DNA of 64,000 bases from an uncultured Bacteroidales bacterium (GTDB lineage Bacteria; Bacteroidota; Bacteroidia; Bacteroidales; UBA932): the NCBI GenBank assembly GCA_946403855.1, contig CAMJBH010000008.1, positions 43,687 to 107,686 of the forward strand, given 5' to 3'. Shown one piece after another: positions 53,150 through 61,297 of this stretch (position 1 is the stretch's first letter; the number at the start of each line of letters is the position of its first letter). The notes below the pieces were generated by a model. The model was not told the DNA's origin and made no database searches. It was given only the letters and a program-made list of their open reading frames with translations. Position numbers and translations under genes: made by a program.

Positions 53150-53749
53150 ATGGACTTAAAGAACCTCTTTTCGAGCATCACCCGCAGCTTGAGCGGCGGC
53201 AAGCTCAACCTCAACAACCTGGCCGGCAAAGTTGAATCCAAACTCCAAAGCAAGGCCAAGACATTCACCTTCCAGGCCCTGCCTGCGGACCTCGCCGCTC
53301 TCAAGGCCCTGCCCGAAGCCGCACTCACCGACCCTTACGCCACCGCAGCGCTCAGCCTGCTTGCCCTGAGCCAATTCCAGGACAACAAAGCCGCAAGCGT
53401 AGAGATGCTCGACTTCCTCAAAGGTCCGGACAAATGCTCTCCTTCCGAGCTTCAGCTCATCTCGGATCGGTTCATGGACGGCAAATTCTACAAAGTAAGG
53501 TCTTTCTTCGAAGGAGCCACCCCGGCCAACAACTACACCCCTTCCCAGCCCTATACTGTCAAGGTGTCATCTACCCCCTACTCGTTCGACAACGAGAACT
53601 GGGCCACCCTGTACCTGCACTCGGGCGGCTCAGACTCTCCACGGCCGGTCAAACTGCGCAAAAAGCCCAGCACAGGCCAGTGGTTCCTGGTTGAAATTCA
53701 ATATCTTGGAGATATCAGGACTCCGGTAGCGGAAGACAAGTGGGCTTAA
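53150..53749 (+). CDS. DUF6935-like conserved hypothetical protein
   Basis: A 199-residue protein without signal peptide. I placed the start at 53150 because the upstream in-frame codons lie inside the terminator palindrome. The N-terminal 50 residues are basic and helical ('SLSGGKLNLNNLAGKVESKLQSK'). The rest looks like a compact alpha/beta domain ending in 'FLVEIQYLGDIRTPVAEDKWA', a pattern I associate with small Bacteroidota proteins of the DUF6935 type; the name is uncertain. It overlaps the convergent GH28 gene by 4 bp. Confidence 0.6.
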   Translation: MDLKNLFSSITRSLSGGKLNLNNLAGKVESKLQSKAKTFTFQALPADLAALKALPEAALTDPYATAALSLLALSQFQDNKAASVEMLDFLKGPDKCSPSELQLISDRFMDGKFYKVRSFFEGATPANNYTPSQPYTVKVSSTPYSFDNENWATLYLHSGGSDSPRPVKLRKKPSTGQWFLVEIQYLGDIRTPVAEDKWA

Positions 53750-55122
53750 TAACCCAGCAGTCTCACGTTCTCCATAACCAGTTTTACGTTATCCGGCACG
53801 GCAGAAAGCTGCTCGGAGCAGAATAACGTACAGTCTTTCAGTGTGATGTCATGCACTGAGGACGGGGTTCCCGTGACCTGTATGCCTATCCTGGCATCGC
53901 GGCAGGTCACATTGCTGATAGAAATATCGCAGAATTCCGGCTGGAAATCGGCGGTAGTGGCCACATCGGCAGCCTCGCCCACCGAGACGTTCACATAGCC
54001 CACTTCGAACACTATGGCCTGGTCGCGGATGTCGCTCATCACTATATTATTGATGTGCAAATTGGAGGTGCGCCCGCCGCGTCCCGGGCCGCTCTTGAAG
54101 CGGAGGCCGGTATCTGTGCCCGAAAAAACGTTGTCCAAAACGGCCACGTCGTTTATGCCGCCGGAGAATTCAGAACCAATGACGAAGCCGCCGTGAGCAT
54201 GGAAAACAGTGTTGCGCCGTATCAGGATACGGCTGCAGGGGCCATCTTTCAGGGCCTTTTTGCCCGCTCCCGCTTTGAGGCAGATTCCGTCGTCGCCCAC
54301 ATCCACGGTGCAGTCGGCCACCAGCACGTCGCTGGAATTCATGAGGTCTATACCGTCACCGTTCTGGGCGTTCCAAGGGCAACGTACCGTCACACCCACA
54401 ATGGCAACCTGGCGGCAGCGCTGGGGCACAATGTGGAATCTGGGAGAGTTCTGCACGGTGACTCCGCTCACGAGCACACGTTCACAGTCGGTGAAACGGA
54501 TCAGGTGCGTGCGCAGCTTCTCCTGTGCCTTGTAGCTGCCGGCCGCATTGGGGAAGTGCTTCAAATCGAACGGATACCACAAGTTGCCTCCGTCCGCTTC
54601 GATGCCGCCCATGCGGTGGTAGTCCTTCCACTCCACGTCGCTCACCTTGCCGCGTTTGACCGCCCGCCACCATTCGCCATTACCGTCGACGATGCCTTCT
54701 CCGCTGATGCTCACATCTTTGCGCTTGCTGGCACTGATGCCAGGAGTAGCTTTGCAGTCGGCACGCAGGAAGAGTTTCTTCTCTGGAGACATCAACACGA
54801 TGGCGTTGCGCTCCAGATGCAGATCTATGCGGTCTTTAAGCACAATGGGGCCGGTGAGCCATATCCCGGCAGGGACCACCAAATGGCCGCCGCCTTTCTT
54901 CTCGAGAGCCTTGACGGCTGCCGCAAAAGCGTCGGTGTTCAGGGTCACACCGTCGGGCACGCCTCCAAAGTCGTAAAGCGACACGGTGTTGTCCGGTATG
55001 GCCGGAGCCTGGGGCTCGGCAAGTTCGAATGGAAGGTTCTGATAGTAGAGGGAATAGTCTCCGCCATGGACAGGCAAAGCCAGCAAGAGGCAGAGAGCCA
55101 AAGTCAAGCAGTTGAATTTCAT
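53746..55122 (-). CDS. GH28 polygalacturonase-like glycosidase
   Basis: A 458-residue exported protein with signal peptide. The parallel beta-helix enzyme shows 'YDFGGVPDGVTLNTDAFAAAV' at the start, the catalytic Asp residues in 'NGDGIDLMNS' and 'VGDDGICLK', and 'HAHGGFVIGSE' in place of the usual 'GHG' His motif. It should hydrolyse alpha-galacturonide or rhamnogalacturonan bonds in pectin. It overlaps the upstream small lipoprotein gene by 4 bp. No other pectin gene is in the window. Confidence 0.9.
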   Translation of the reverse strand: MKFNCLTLALCLLLALPVHGGDYSLYYQNLPFELAEPQAPAIPDNTVSLYDFGGVPDGVTLNTDAFAAAVKALEKKGGGHLVVPAGIWLTGPIVLKDRIDLHLERNAIVLMSPEKKLFLRADCKATPGISASKRKDVSISGEGIVDGNGEWWRAVKRGKVSDVEWKDYHRMGGIEADGGNLWYPFDLKHFPNAAGSYKAQEKLRTHLIRFTDCERVLVSGVTVQNSPRFHIVPQRCRQVAIVGVTVRCPWNAQNGDGIDLMNSSDVLVADCTVDVGDDGICLKAGAGKKALKDGPCSRILIRRNTVFHAHGGFVIGSEFSGGINDVAVLDNVFSGTDTGLRFKSGPGRGGRTSNLHINNIVMSDIRDQAIVFEVGYVNVSVGEAADVATTADFQPEFCDISISNVTCRDARIGIQVTGTPSSVHDITLKDCTLFCSEQLSAVPDNVKLVMENVRLLGY

Positions 55123-55601
55123 TGGTGGGTAGTTTTCTCTATGATATCCGCCTCGGTAGATGCGTCGATAATGCCCTGTATGTAATTGTTGATTGTGGCA
55201 ATTCCTTTCCAGAGACTGGCGGGGGGCCAGGCATTGCTGCCGCCGGAGCCGATGTAATCGGACTCATACTCAATGAAGACATGCCAGCCATAACCGTCCA
55301 GGACCTGCTCTGCGGGCTGGTAAGAATCTTTGAGCTTATTGAGTTTACACTCCTTGACTATGGAACCTATCTTCTCGAGCGCGTCGGCAGGAGCTTTGAT
55401 GACAGTGACTTCCGGGCTGCAGTCGGAGGAATAAGAGATTGTCACTCCCTTGTCGGGGGTTTGTTTCACCTCGTACCATGTGATGTAGTACATCATGGTG
55501 CCGGAGTAGCTGTACTGATAACTTACCGGGGTGCCTTCCGGGAGTTTGGGGGTACATCCCAAAAAAGCAAGGATGCTGGTCAGAAGCATAATGGTCTTCA
55601 T
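55119..55601 (-). CDS. Hypothetical small lipoprotein
   Basis: A 160-residue protein with a lipobox ('LAFLGC'). The mature part has 'YQYSYSGTMMYYITWYEVKQT' and 'GYGWHVFIEYESDYIGSGGSNAWPP', a pattern of a small beta-rich domain that I cannot name. It lies between the 55608 gene (6 bp) and the GH28 gene (overlap), so the three are likely on one transcript. Confidence 0.65.
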   Translation of the reverse strand: MKTIMLLTSILAFLGCTPKLPEGTPVSYQYSYSGTMMYYITWYEVKQTPDKGVTISYSSDCSPEVTVIKAPADALEKIGSIVKECKLNKLKDSYQPAEQVLDGYGWHVFIEYESDYIGSGGSNAWPPASLWKGIATINNYIQGIIDASTEADIIEKTTHQ

Positions 55602-55607
55602 ATCTAT

Positions 55608-57392
55608 TTAACTGAAAAGGGTTATCAGGGTATCTTTGTCGAGCTTCTCAAGATCCAGTTCAGGGGTGTCGGATTCGCAGAATCCAGCCTTCAGCAACAG
55701 CTGCCTTAAGCTAATGAAAGACAAGGCCTTGCGGGCCATTATAAGCTCTTTCTCGCCAGGGCGCAGTCCCATGCTCACCCGGCTGTTTCCGGCACCCAGG
55801 TCCATCAGGTACACCTTGGCTCCGCACACAATGCCGAGCATTTTCTCAGCGGAATCGGACTGCAGTTCTTCATTCACCACGATAGAATCCGGGCGCACCA
55901 TGTAGTTCCTTTGCAGATCGGCTATTTCTTCCTGTCCGAAGAAGAAGCGGAAGCGGCTCCCCGGCTCGCCGTCGTAGCGGTTGCACATGATAGTGCCGTC
56001 CGGACAGACGCCGCTGCAGTAGATGACTTCGCTGGCTTCCGGGTCGGCATCGGTGAGGTCGCCGGAATAGATGGTCGTGCCGGTGTTGTAATTCTCATTC
56101 CAGCCCACCTTGACTCCCTTCCAGTCGATAAAGCTAAGGTCGAAATCGCGCGTGCCCCACACATTGCGCCAATAGATGCCGAAAAAGTTGTGCCCCTTGA
56201 ACTTGTAGCAGGAGCCGAACGGCAAATTCCCTATGAAGTTCTTCTCCGATGCCGGGCAGGTAAGTTCAAGCCCTTCGGGAAATCGCACGGAACAGGCTTT
56301 CGGCGACAGGCGGGCGGCAAGGCTGCTTTCGAGGAAGGCGACCAGGGTCTCATAGTATGGCCTGTCGGAAGGATCGGCGGCAGCACGGAACGGAGCGGTA
56401 AACACAGTGCCGTTCCTTATGATATACATCTGTTTGGGACGGCGTTCATCCATCGAAAGCAGGCGCTCGCGGGCAGCCTGAATCACGGTAACGAGTTTGA
56501 ACGAACTGGCCGACGGCAAATGCTTTTCAAGTTCTTCCACGGAAGGCTTGGCGCTGAGAACCGTCTCCCAGAAGCCCTTTACGAGCGGCTTATGGAAACG
56601 CGGCGCCAGGCGCCTTATACGGTTGATGTACACCCTGTTGCGCGAATGGTCAAGCCCCCTGAAAGCCAGCAGGAGAGGCTTGAACCTGTAGAAAATCGAA
56701 GCAAGTTTCTGCAGCTCAAGTTCGCTCAGGGTGCTGAAATCGAAAGCCTCCGCTTCGGCCTTTATGTTGCCCACCAGAGTGTCGGAACATATGAGCAGGG
56801 TCTGAGCTGTTGCAACATACACTATGTAACGCAGAAGCCCCACCGGGTCCGACGGACGTCTGCCGAGGGCTTTGCACAGCACCACCAGCGCCTCACGGTT
56901 GCGCACTGAATCGATGTCCACCGTGCCTACGCCTGAATTGACGCCGTCGATCACGGCCTCGCACAGCAGCTGGACGGTGGCGGACTTAAGCGCTATCCCG
57001 GAATAGAGCATGCCCCGGCAGCGCTCGAAAAGCGCCTGTGGGGAAATGACATCGATATAAGTATAATTCTCATAATCAGGTACTTCAGCCACGCCTTCCG
57101 GCACATACGGGGTTTCCGTACGGCCGGAACCGTAGGTGCTGGCGTAATGCCTTATCTGGTCTATGAACAGCTCCAGACGGTCCTTTGACGTTACGTCTTT
57201 CCATGTCTTGTAGAAAGTGGAGTTGGGATCCAGTGTCTCATCGGTCAGAAAGGCCTTCACGTCTTCGCTCAGGACCTGAGGATTGAGCACGTAGCCCCGC
57301 ATCAGGGCCGCTTTCTGGATAACATAGCTGTCTGCGACCGGGTCGGTCGCAGGCACGGCGGCATGAAAGAACTTGATCAGTTTCGGATTCAT
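55608..57392 (-). CDS. Uncharacterised large cytosolic protein, possibly with a TerD-like C-terminal domain
   Basis: A 594-residue protein with no signal peptide; the start at 57392 is the first ATG after the promoter and leader. The N-terminal 350 residues are helical ('ALMRGYVLNPQVLSEDVKAFL', 'LYSGIALKSATVQLLCEAVI'). Near residues 430-500 the sequence 'DFDLSFIDWKGVKVGW' followed by 'TIYSGDLTDA' looks like the beta sandwich of TerD-type proteins. This is weak pattern evidence, and the role is unknown. It is transcribed divergently from the 57513 operon, with a structured 5' leader. Confidence 0.6.
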   Translation of the reverse strand: MNPKLIKFFHAAVPATDPVADSYVIQKAALMRGYVLNPQVLSEDVKAFLTDETLDPNSTFYKTWKDVTSKDRLELFIDQIRHYASTYGSGRTETPYVPEGVAEVPDYENYTYIDVISPQALFERCRGMLYSGIALKSATVQLLCEAVIDGVNSGVGTVDIDSVRNREALVVLCKALGRRPSDPVGLLRYIVYVATAQTLLICSDTLVGNIKAEAEAFDFSTLSELELQKLASIFYRFKPLLLAFRGLDHSRNRVYINRIRRLAPRFHKPLVKGFWETVLSAKPSVEELEKHLPSASSFKLVTVIQAARERLLSMDERRPKQMYIIRNGTVFTAPFRAAADPSDRPYYETLVAFLESSLAARLSPKACSVRFPEGLELTCPASEKNFIGNLPFGSCYKFKGHNFFGIYWRNVWGTRDFDLSFIDWKGVKVGWNENYNTGTTIYSGDLTDADPEASEVIYCSGVCPDGTIMCNRYDGEPGSRFRFFFGQEEIADLQRNYMVRPDSIVVNEELQSDSAEKMLGIVCGAKVYLMDLGAGNSRVSMGLRPGEKELIMARKALSFISLRQLLLKAGFCESDTPELDLEKLDKDTLITLFS

Positions 57393-57400
57393 ACAAAAAA

Positions 57401-57464
57401 GGACCGCGGAAAGTAGCGAGTCCGAAGACTCAGTGATCAAAAATAGGAACTTTCTGTGCGGTCC
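57401..57464 (-). promoter_or_regulatory. Structured 5' leader of the 55608 gene
   Basis: The transcript leader can fold into a closed structure: 7-bp outer stem (57401-57407 with 57458-57464), a 5-bp second stem (57409-57413 with 57450-57454), and an inner 5-bp hairpin closed by a UUCG-type loop in the RNA (57418-57431). It covers nearly the whole leader up to the start codon. I cannot match it to a known riboswitch. Confidence 0.5.
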
Positions 57465-57469
57465 ACCTG

Positions 57470-57477
57470 CAAATATA
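57470..57477 (-). promoter_or_regulatory. -7 element of the 55608 gene
   Basis: Minus-strand 'TATATTTG', about 78 bases before the start codon at 57392. It stands only 11 bp from the -7 element of the divergent 57513 operon, so the two promoters must overlap. Confidence 0.6.
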
Positions 57478-57488
57478 ACAAAAATGCT

Positions 57489-57496
57489 TATATTTG
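57489..57496 (+). promoter_or_regulatory. -7 element of the 57513 operon
   Basis: 'TATATTTG' lies 16 bases before the ATG at 57513. No clear -33 element. Confidence 0.6.
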
Positions 57497-57512
57497 GTAA
57501 AACTTTTAGTAT

Positions 57513-57965
57513 ATGGCATCTATCATCGATTTGATTTCCCGCCAGGTCAGTTCTGTAGCCGGCGGAGCGCAGATTCCCTCCAACATTAAAGACCAAGTAC
57601 TGGGAGGCCTTTCCCAGTCAGTGCTCGGCAGCCTCACCCAGACCGTGGCAAAGGACGGCGGCGTGGACGAAATCCGCGACCTGGTGTCCGGAAAGGTCAA
57701 TCCGGCCACATCGCCCGTGACGGCCCTGGCAGGGACCATCTTCGACAAAGACATTCTCAGCAAGCTCAATCTCGGAGCAGCCGGCGGGTCCCTTAAGAAC
57801 CTCGTGCCCCAGGTCATGGCAGGCCTGTCCGGCATCATCAAAGACCAGGACGGCGACGGAGACATAGACTTCAACGACCTCATCCTTTCGCTGAAAGGCA
57901 ACGGAGGAGGCAGCCTGCTGAACACAGCCAAGGCTATCCTGGGAGGAGTCTTCGGCAAGAAATAA
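57513..57965 (+). CDS. Small hydrophobic-helix protein with one EF-hand-like loop
   Basis: A 150-residue protein without signal peptide. Gly/Ser/Leu-rich amphipathic helices resemble DUF937-type proteins ('VLGGLSQSVLGSLTQTV', 'KNLVPQVMAGLSGI'). Residues about 112-123 ('DQDGDGDIDFND') form an EF-hand loop with Asp at 1, 3, 5, 7, 9 and 12. The stop codon overlaps the start of the next gene by one base (TAATG), so it is translationally coupled to a membrane protein. Its function is unknown. Confidence 0.7.
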   Translation: MASIIDLISRQVSSVAGGAQIPSNIKDQVLGGLSQSVLGSLTQTVAKDGGVDEIRDLVSGKVNPATSPVTALAGTIFDKDILSKLNLGAAGGSLKNLVPQVMAGLSGIIKDQDGDGDIDFNDLILSLKGNGGGSLLNTAKAILGGVFGKK

Positions 57966-59092
57966 TGAAGCGGAAACATGTCGAGGCCCTGGTCCTGCTG
58001 GTGACGCTATGCGCCGTTTTCGGGACCTTGGGTTGGCGTATGGGTGGTGGGAACCTCATCAACACCATCACCAATACTGCTCATAACCTCCTGCTGAACA
58101 CGGTGTTCTACCTCATGGGCATCACCGTGCTCACGGGAGCTTTATCCAAGCTGCTTGCCGAGTTCGGCGTGGTGAGCCTGCTGGAGAAGGTGCTGCGCCC
58201 TCTCATGAAGCCCATCTACAATCTGCCCGGAGTGGCGGCCCTCGGTGGAGTGATGACCTTCCTTTCCGACAACCCAGCCATAATCGCCTTGTCGAAAGAC
58301 AAGACCTTCTCTTCTTACTTCAAGAAGTACCAGCTGGTGTCGCTGACTAATTTCGGCACCGCTTTCGGCATGGGCTTCGTGGTGATTATCACCATGATCA
58401 GCTACGGGCAGGCTGGCGGAGCTCTCGTGGGACTTTTCGGGGCCGTGTGCGGCTCTGTCATATCGACCCGCCTCATGCAGCGCAGCTGCAGGAAAGCATT
58501 CCCCGAGCTGGAGGCTCCGGTGGCTGAAATGCCGGCGGAAAATGCCGCGGCAGAAACTCCCGAAGAAGAACAGCGGCAGAGCGTTTTCATGCGTTTCCTC
58601 AACGCTATACTGGACGGAGGCAAGAACGGAGTGGAACTGGGTCTGGCCATAATCCCTGGAGTGCTGATCATCACCACAGGCGTGATACTCATCACTTTCG
58701 GCCCCGGAACAGAAGGCTACACTGGCGCCGCCAACGAAGGTGTGCCCATTCTTCCCTGGCTGGCCGAGAAGATACACTGGGTGTTCGAGTGGCTGTTCGG
58801 TTTCGAAGACATGCGTCTGATAGCCTTCCCCATGACGGCTCTGGGTTCCGTGGGCGCTTCTCTCGGCCTGCTCGGAACCTACAACGAGGCCGGTATCCTG
58901 AACGGGAACGCTATCGCCGTATTTACCGCAATCGGAATGTGCTGGAGCGGATTCCTGTCCACGCACACTGCTATGCTTGACTCCCTTGGCTACCGCAAGG
59001 CCATATCCAAGGCTCTTGGAGCACACACCATCGCCGGACTATGCGCCGGAGTAATTGCACATTTTGTATATTTGGCCTTTTCTTTGCTGTGA
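57965..59092 (+). CDS. Gate-domain (nucleoside recognition/SpmA-like) membrane protein, CD0519/CD1768-like
   Basis: A 375-residue protein with about eight membrane segments. 'GGVMTFLSDNPAIIALSKDKTFSSYFKKYQLVSLTNFGTAFGMG' (shown here only as landmarks 'FLSDNPAI' and 'TNFGTAFGMG') is the Gate-domain pattern of the CD0519/CD1768 membrane family, related to nucleoside transporters and SpmA/SpmB. A cytosolic Glu/Pro/Ala-rich loop lies near residue 190. The transported compound is unknown. It is coupled to the EF-hand protein gene upstream. Confidence 0.75.
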   Translation: MKRKHVEALVLLVTLCAVFGTLGWRMGGGNLINTITNTAHNLLLNTVFYLMGITVLTGALSKLLAEFGVVSLLEKVLRPLMKPIYNLPGVAALGGVMTFLSDNPAIIALSKDKTFSSYFKKYQLVSLTNFGTAFGMGFVVIITMISYGQAGGALVGLFGAVCGSVISTRLMQRSCRKAFPELEAPVAEMPAENAAAETPEEEQRQSVFMRFLNAILDGGKNGVELGLAIIPGVLIITTGVILITFGPGTEGYTGAANEGVPILPWLAEKIHWVFEWLFGFEDMRLIAFPMTALGSVGASLGLLGTYNEAGILNGNAIAVFTAIGMCWSGFLSTHTAMLDSLGYRKAISKALGAHTIAGLCAGVIAHFVYLAFSLL

Positions 59093-59112
59093 AAGGCAAA
59101 AAAAAGTTTGAT

Positions 59113-59454
59113 ATGAAAAAGTTATTGTTTATTCTGATCCTCGCCGTGGCCGGCACCGTGGCCGCATCTGCACAGACCGTGTATTCCGTTTCGTACAAGA
59201 GCGAAGCCGACGTGAAGGTGTACGTGACCAACTACAAGAGCGACGCCGACCTGGTGGTGTACAAATGCAAGTACAAATCGGACGCACAGGGCACGAACAA
59301 GGGCCTGTGGTTCTTCACCGACTACAAGAGCGACGCCAAGAAAAAAGTTTACTTCGTGGACTATAAATCAGAAGCTGACATTGTGGTTTATTTCTCCGAC
59401 TATAAGAGCGACGCCGGATGGAGGAACCGCAGTAAGATGCACAAAATGCAGTGA
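59113..59454 (+). CDS. Exported DUF6150-like protein of tandem 'YKS(D/E)A' repeats
   Basis: A 113-residue protein; the start at 59113 gives a clean signal peptide ending 'ASAQ'. The mature part is built of seven short repeats with the core 'xYKS(D/E)A(D/K)' every 12-18 residues ('SYKSEADVKVYV', 'NYKSDADLVVYK', 'DYKSEADIVVYF'), which suggests a small beta repeat structure. This is the pattern of DUF6150. Role unknown. Its stop overlaps the GTG start of the antiporter gene (GTGA). Confidence 0.75.
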   Translation: MKKLLFILILAVAGTVAASAQTVYSVSYKSEADVKVYVTNYKSDADLVVYKCKYKSDAQGTNKGLWFFTDYKSDAKKKVYFVDYKSEADIVVYFSDYKSDAGWRNRSKMHKMQ

Positions 59455-61052
59455 TTAACCTCCTACTTATTCTAATTGCGGTAGTAATCCTGGCGAGCAT
59501 TTTTTTGAACAATGTCTCTTCCAGGATAGGCATACCCGCCCTCCTGGCATTCATCCTGCTGGGAATTTTCTTCGCCAACACCGGCCTGTGGCCGATAGAC
59601 TTCGACGATTATGCTGCGGCCAAAGAAACCTGTAGCATAGCACTCATATTCATAATGTTCTACGGCGGATTCGGCACGCGCTGGCAGGCAGTGAAGCCTG
59701 TAGTGGTGGAAGCCGGTCTGCTGGCCACGCTGGGAGTGGTCGCCACGGCCGGACTGGTGGGACTTTTCTGCCACTTCGTCCTGCACTGGGGCTGGCTCGA
59801 AAGTTTCCTCATCGGTTCGGTAATGAGTTCTACGGATGCCGCCTCCGTTTTCTCTATCCTCAGGGGCAAGAAGCTGGGACTCAAGAACAACACTGCGCCG
59901 ATGCTGGAAGTGGAAAGTGGAAGCAACGACCCTGCGGCCTACATGCTAACCACCGTCATACTGTCCATCATGAACGGTTCTGCCTCCGGGCTGTCGATAG
60001 CATGGGGCGTCTTCGCCCAGCTGGCATTCGGCGCCGGACTCGGAGTGCTTATCGCCAAACTGGCCTCCTTGGCTTTCAAACGTATAAACTTCAAGACCGA
60101 CGGTTTTGACTCGCTGTACATCCTGGCTGTCGCCCTAGCCTCATATGCCCTGCCCACTCTGATCGGGGGCAACGGGTACTTGAGCGCCTATCTGGTGGGC
60201 ATTATTCTGGGAAACGAGGACTTCAAGAACAAGAAGTCGCTGGTCAATTTCTTCGACGGCCTCACAGGACTCATGCAGATGGTCATTTTCTTCCTGCTGG
60301 GTCTGCTGGCGCATCCGGCAGGCCTGTACAAGGCCATTCTGCCGGCTCTCTGCATCTTCGGCTTCATGCTCCTGGTGGCAAGGACTCTGCCAGTATTCGC
60401 CATCTTGAGCCCGTTCCGCAAATATCCGGTACGGCAGCAGGCGTTCATATCGTTCGTCGGACTCAGGGGTGCGGCCTCAATTGTATTCGCCATAATGGCC
60501 ACGGTAGAAGCCCCGGCGCTCGAAAACGACATCTTCAACATCGTCTTCTGCGTCGTGCTTCTTTCCATCGCCTTCCAGGGTTCGCTCATTCCATTCTCGG
60601 CCAAACGCCTCGACATCGTGGATCCAAATGCAGATGTCATGAAGACCTTCAACGACTACACGGATATGGCCGACATGAACTTCGGACGCATCAGCATAAC
60701 CCCGGACAGCTCCTGGGCAGGGAAATGTCTCAAGGATCTCAACCTTCCGCGCAATGTGCTGATTGCCTTGATTTTACGCGACGGACAGCGGATTCAGCCA
60801 AAGGGCGATTTCGAGCTCCTGCCGGGCGATGACGTGATAACCCTCACCCACGGTTTCAAGGACAACGCTGCTTCGCTTTACGAAAAGACCGTAAAAGTCG
60901 GCAGCAGGCGGGTTGGGAGGCCCATTTCCGAGCATCCCGGCAAGGGCCTTGTGGTGCTGGTTCGCCGCGGAGAAGAGAACATCATTCCCAGCGGAGACAC
61001 TATACTGCATGCTGGCGACAGGCTGGTAATCCTTTATCTTCAAGACAGTTAA
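59451..61052 (+). CDS. K+/H+ antiporter, CPA1 family (NhaP2/CvrA-like)
   Basis: A 533-residue protein. The first 390 residues form about 12 membrane segments of a cation:proton antiporter, with 'SSTDAASVFSIL' and 'ESGSNDPAAYML' carrying the acidic transport residues. The C-terminal 140 residues contain an RCK-C (TrkA-C) regulatory domain ('GDFELLPGDDVITLTHG', 'IIPSGDTILHAGDRLVILY'). It should export K+ or Na+ against protons at the inner membrane. The start is GTG at 59451, overlapping the stop of the DUF6150-like gene. Confidence 0.9.
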   Translation: MINLLLILIAVVILASIFLNNVSSRIGIPALLAFILLGIFFANTGLWPIDFDDYAAAKETCSIALIFIMFYGGFGTRWQAVKPVVVEAGLLATLGVVATAGLVGLFCHFVLHWGWLESFLIGSVMSSTDAASVFSILRGKKLGLKNNTAPMLEVESGSNDPAAYMLTTVILSIMNGSASGLSIAWGVFAQLAFGAGLGVLIAKLASLAFKRINFKTDGFDSLYILAVALASYALPTLIGGNGYLSAYLVGIILGNEDFKNKKSLVNFFDGLTGLMQMVIFFLLGLLAHPAGLYKAILPALCIFGFMLLVARTLPVFAILSPFRKYPVRQQAFISFVGLRGAASIVFAIMATVEAPALENDIFNIVFCVVLLSIAFQGSLIPFSAKRLDIVDPNADVMKTFNDYTDMADMNFGRISITPDSSWAGKCLKDLNLPRNVLIALILRDGQRIQPKGDFELLPGDDVITLTHGFKDNAASLYEKTVKVGSRRVGRPISEHPGKGLVVLVRRGEENIIPSGDTILHAGDRLVILYLQDS

Positions 61053-61062
61053 ACAAAGAGGC

Positions 61063-61089
61063 TGTCATTCTGAACGAAGTGAAGAATCT
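61063..61089. repeat. Single copy of the 'tgtcattctgaacgaagtga' type repeat
   Basis: This word, continuing 'agaatct', resembles a dispersed intergenic repeat ('TCATTCTGAGCGAAGCGAAGAATCT') that I remember from many Bacteroidota and Chlorobi genomes. Only one copy is in the window, so repetition cannot be shown here. Confidence 0.45.
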
Positions 61090-61159
61090 TTTCAGCCAGA
61101 CTTGTTATGCACCTTCAAAGTTTTGAAGAAAAATAAAGTTTATAACCGCCAATATTTTG

Positions 61160-61167
61160 TATCTTTG
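61160..61167 (+). promoter_or_regulatory. -7 element of the tRNA-Leu gene
   Basis: 'TATCTTTG' matches TAnnTTTG and ends 9 bases before the mature tRNA. Confidence 0.6.
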
Positions 61168-61176
61168 CAACGTCTT

Positions 61177-61256
61177 GCGGGCGTGTTGAAATGGTAGACA
61201 AGCAAGACTTAGGATCTTGTGCCCTGCGCGTGTGGGTTCGAGTCCCACCGCCCGCA
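61177..61256 (+). tRNA. tRNA-Leu (anticodon UAG)
   Basis: The 80-base cloverleaf has a 7-bp acceptor stem (gcgggcg with cgcccgc), a D arm 'ttg...caa', the anticodon stem caaga/tcttg with loop 'cttagga' (anticodon TAG), a 12-base variable region and a T arm gtggg-ttcgagt-cccac. Discriminator base is A; CCA is not encoded. It reads CUA/CUG-type leucine codons. Confidence 0.97.
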
Positions 61257-61297
61257 CTTCTTAGAAATCCCATTTTACGGGACTAAACAATTCAAAC

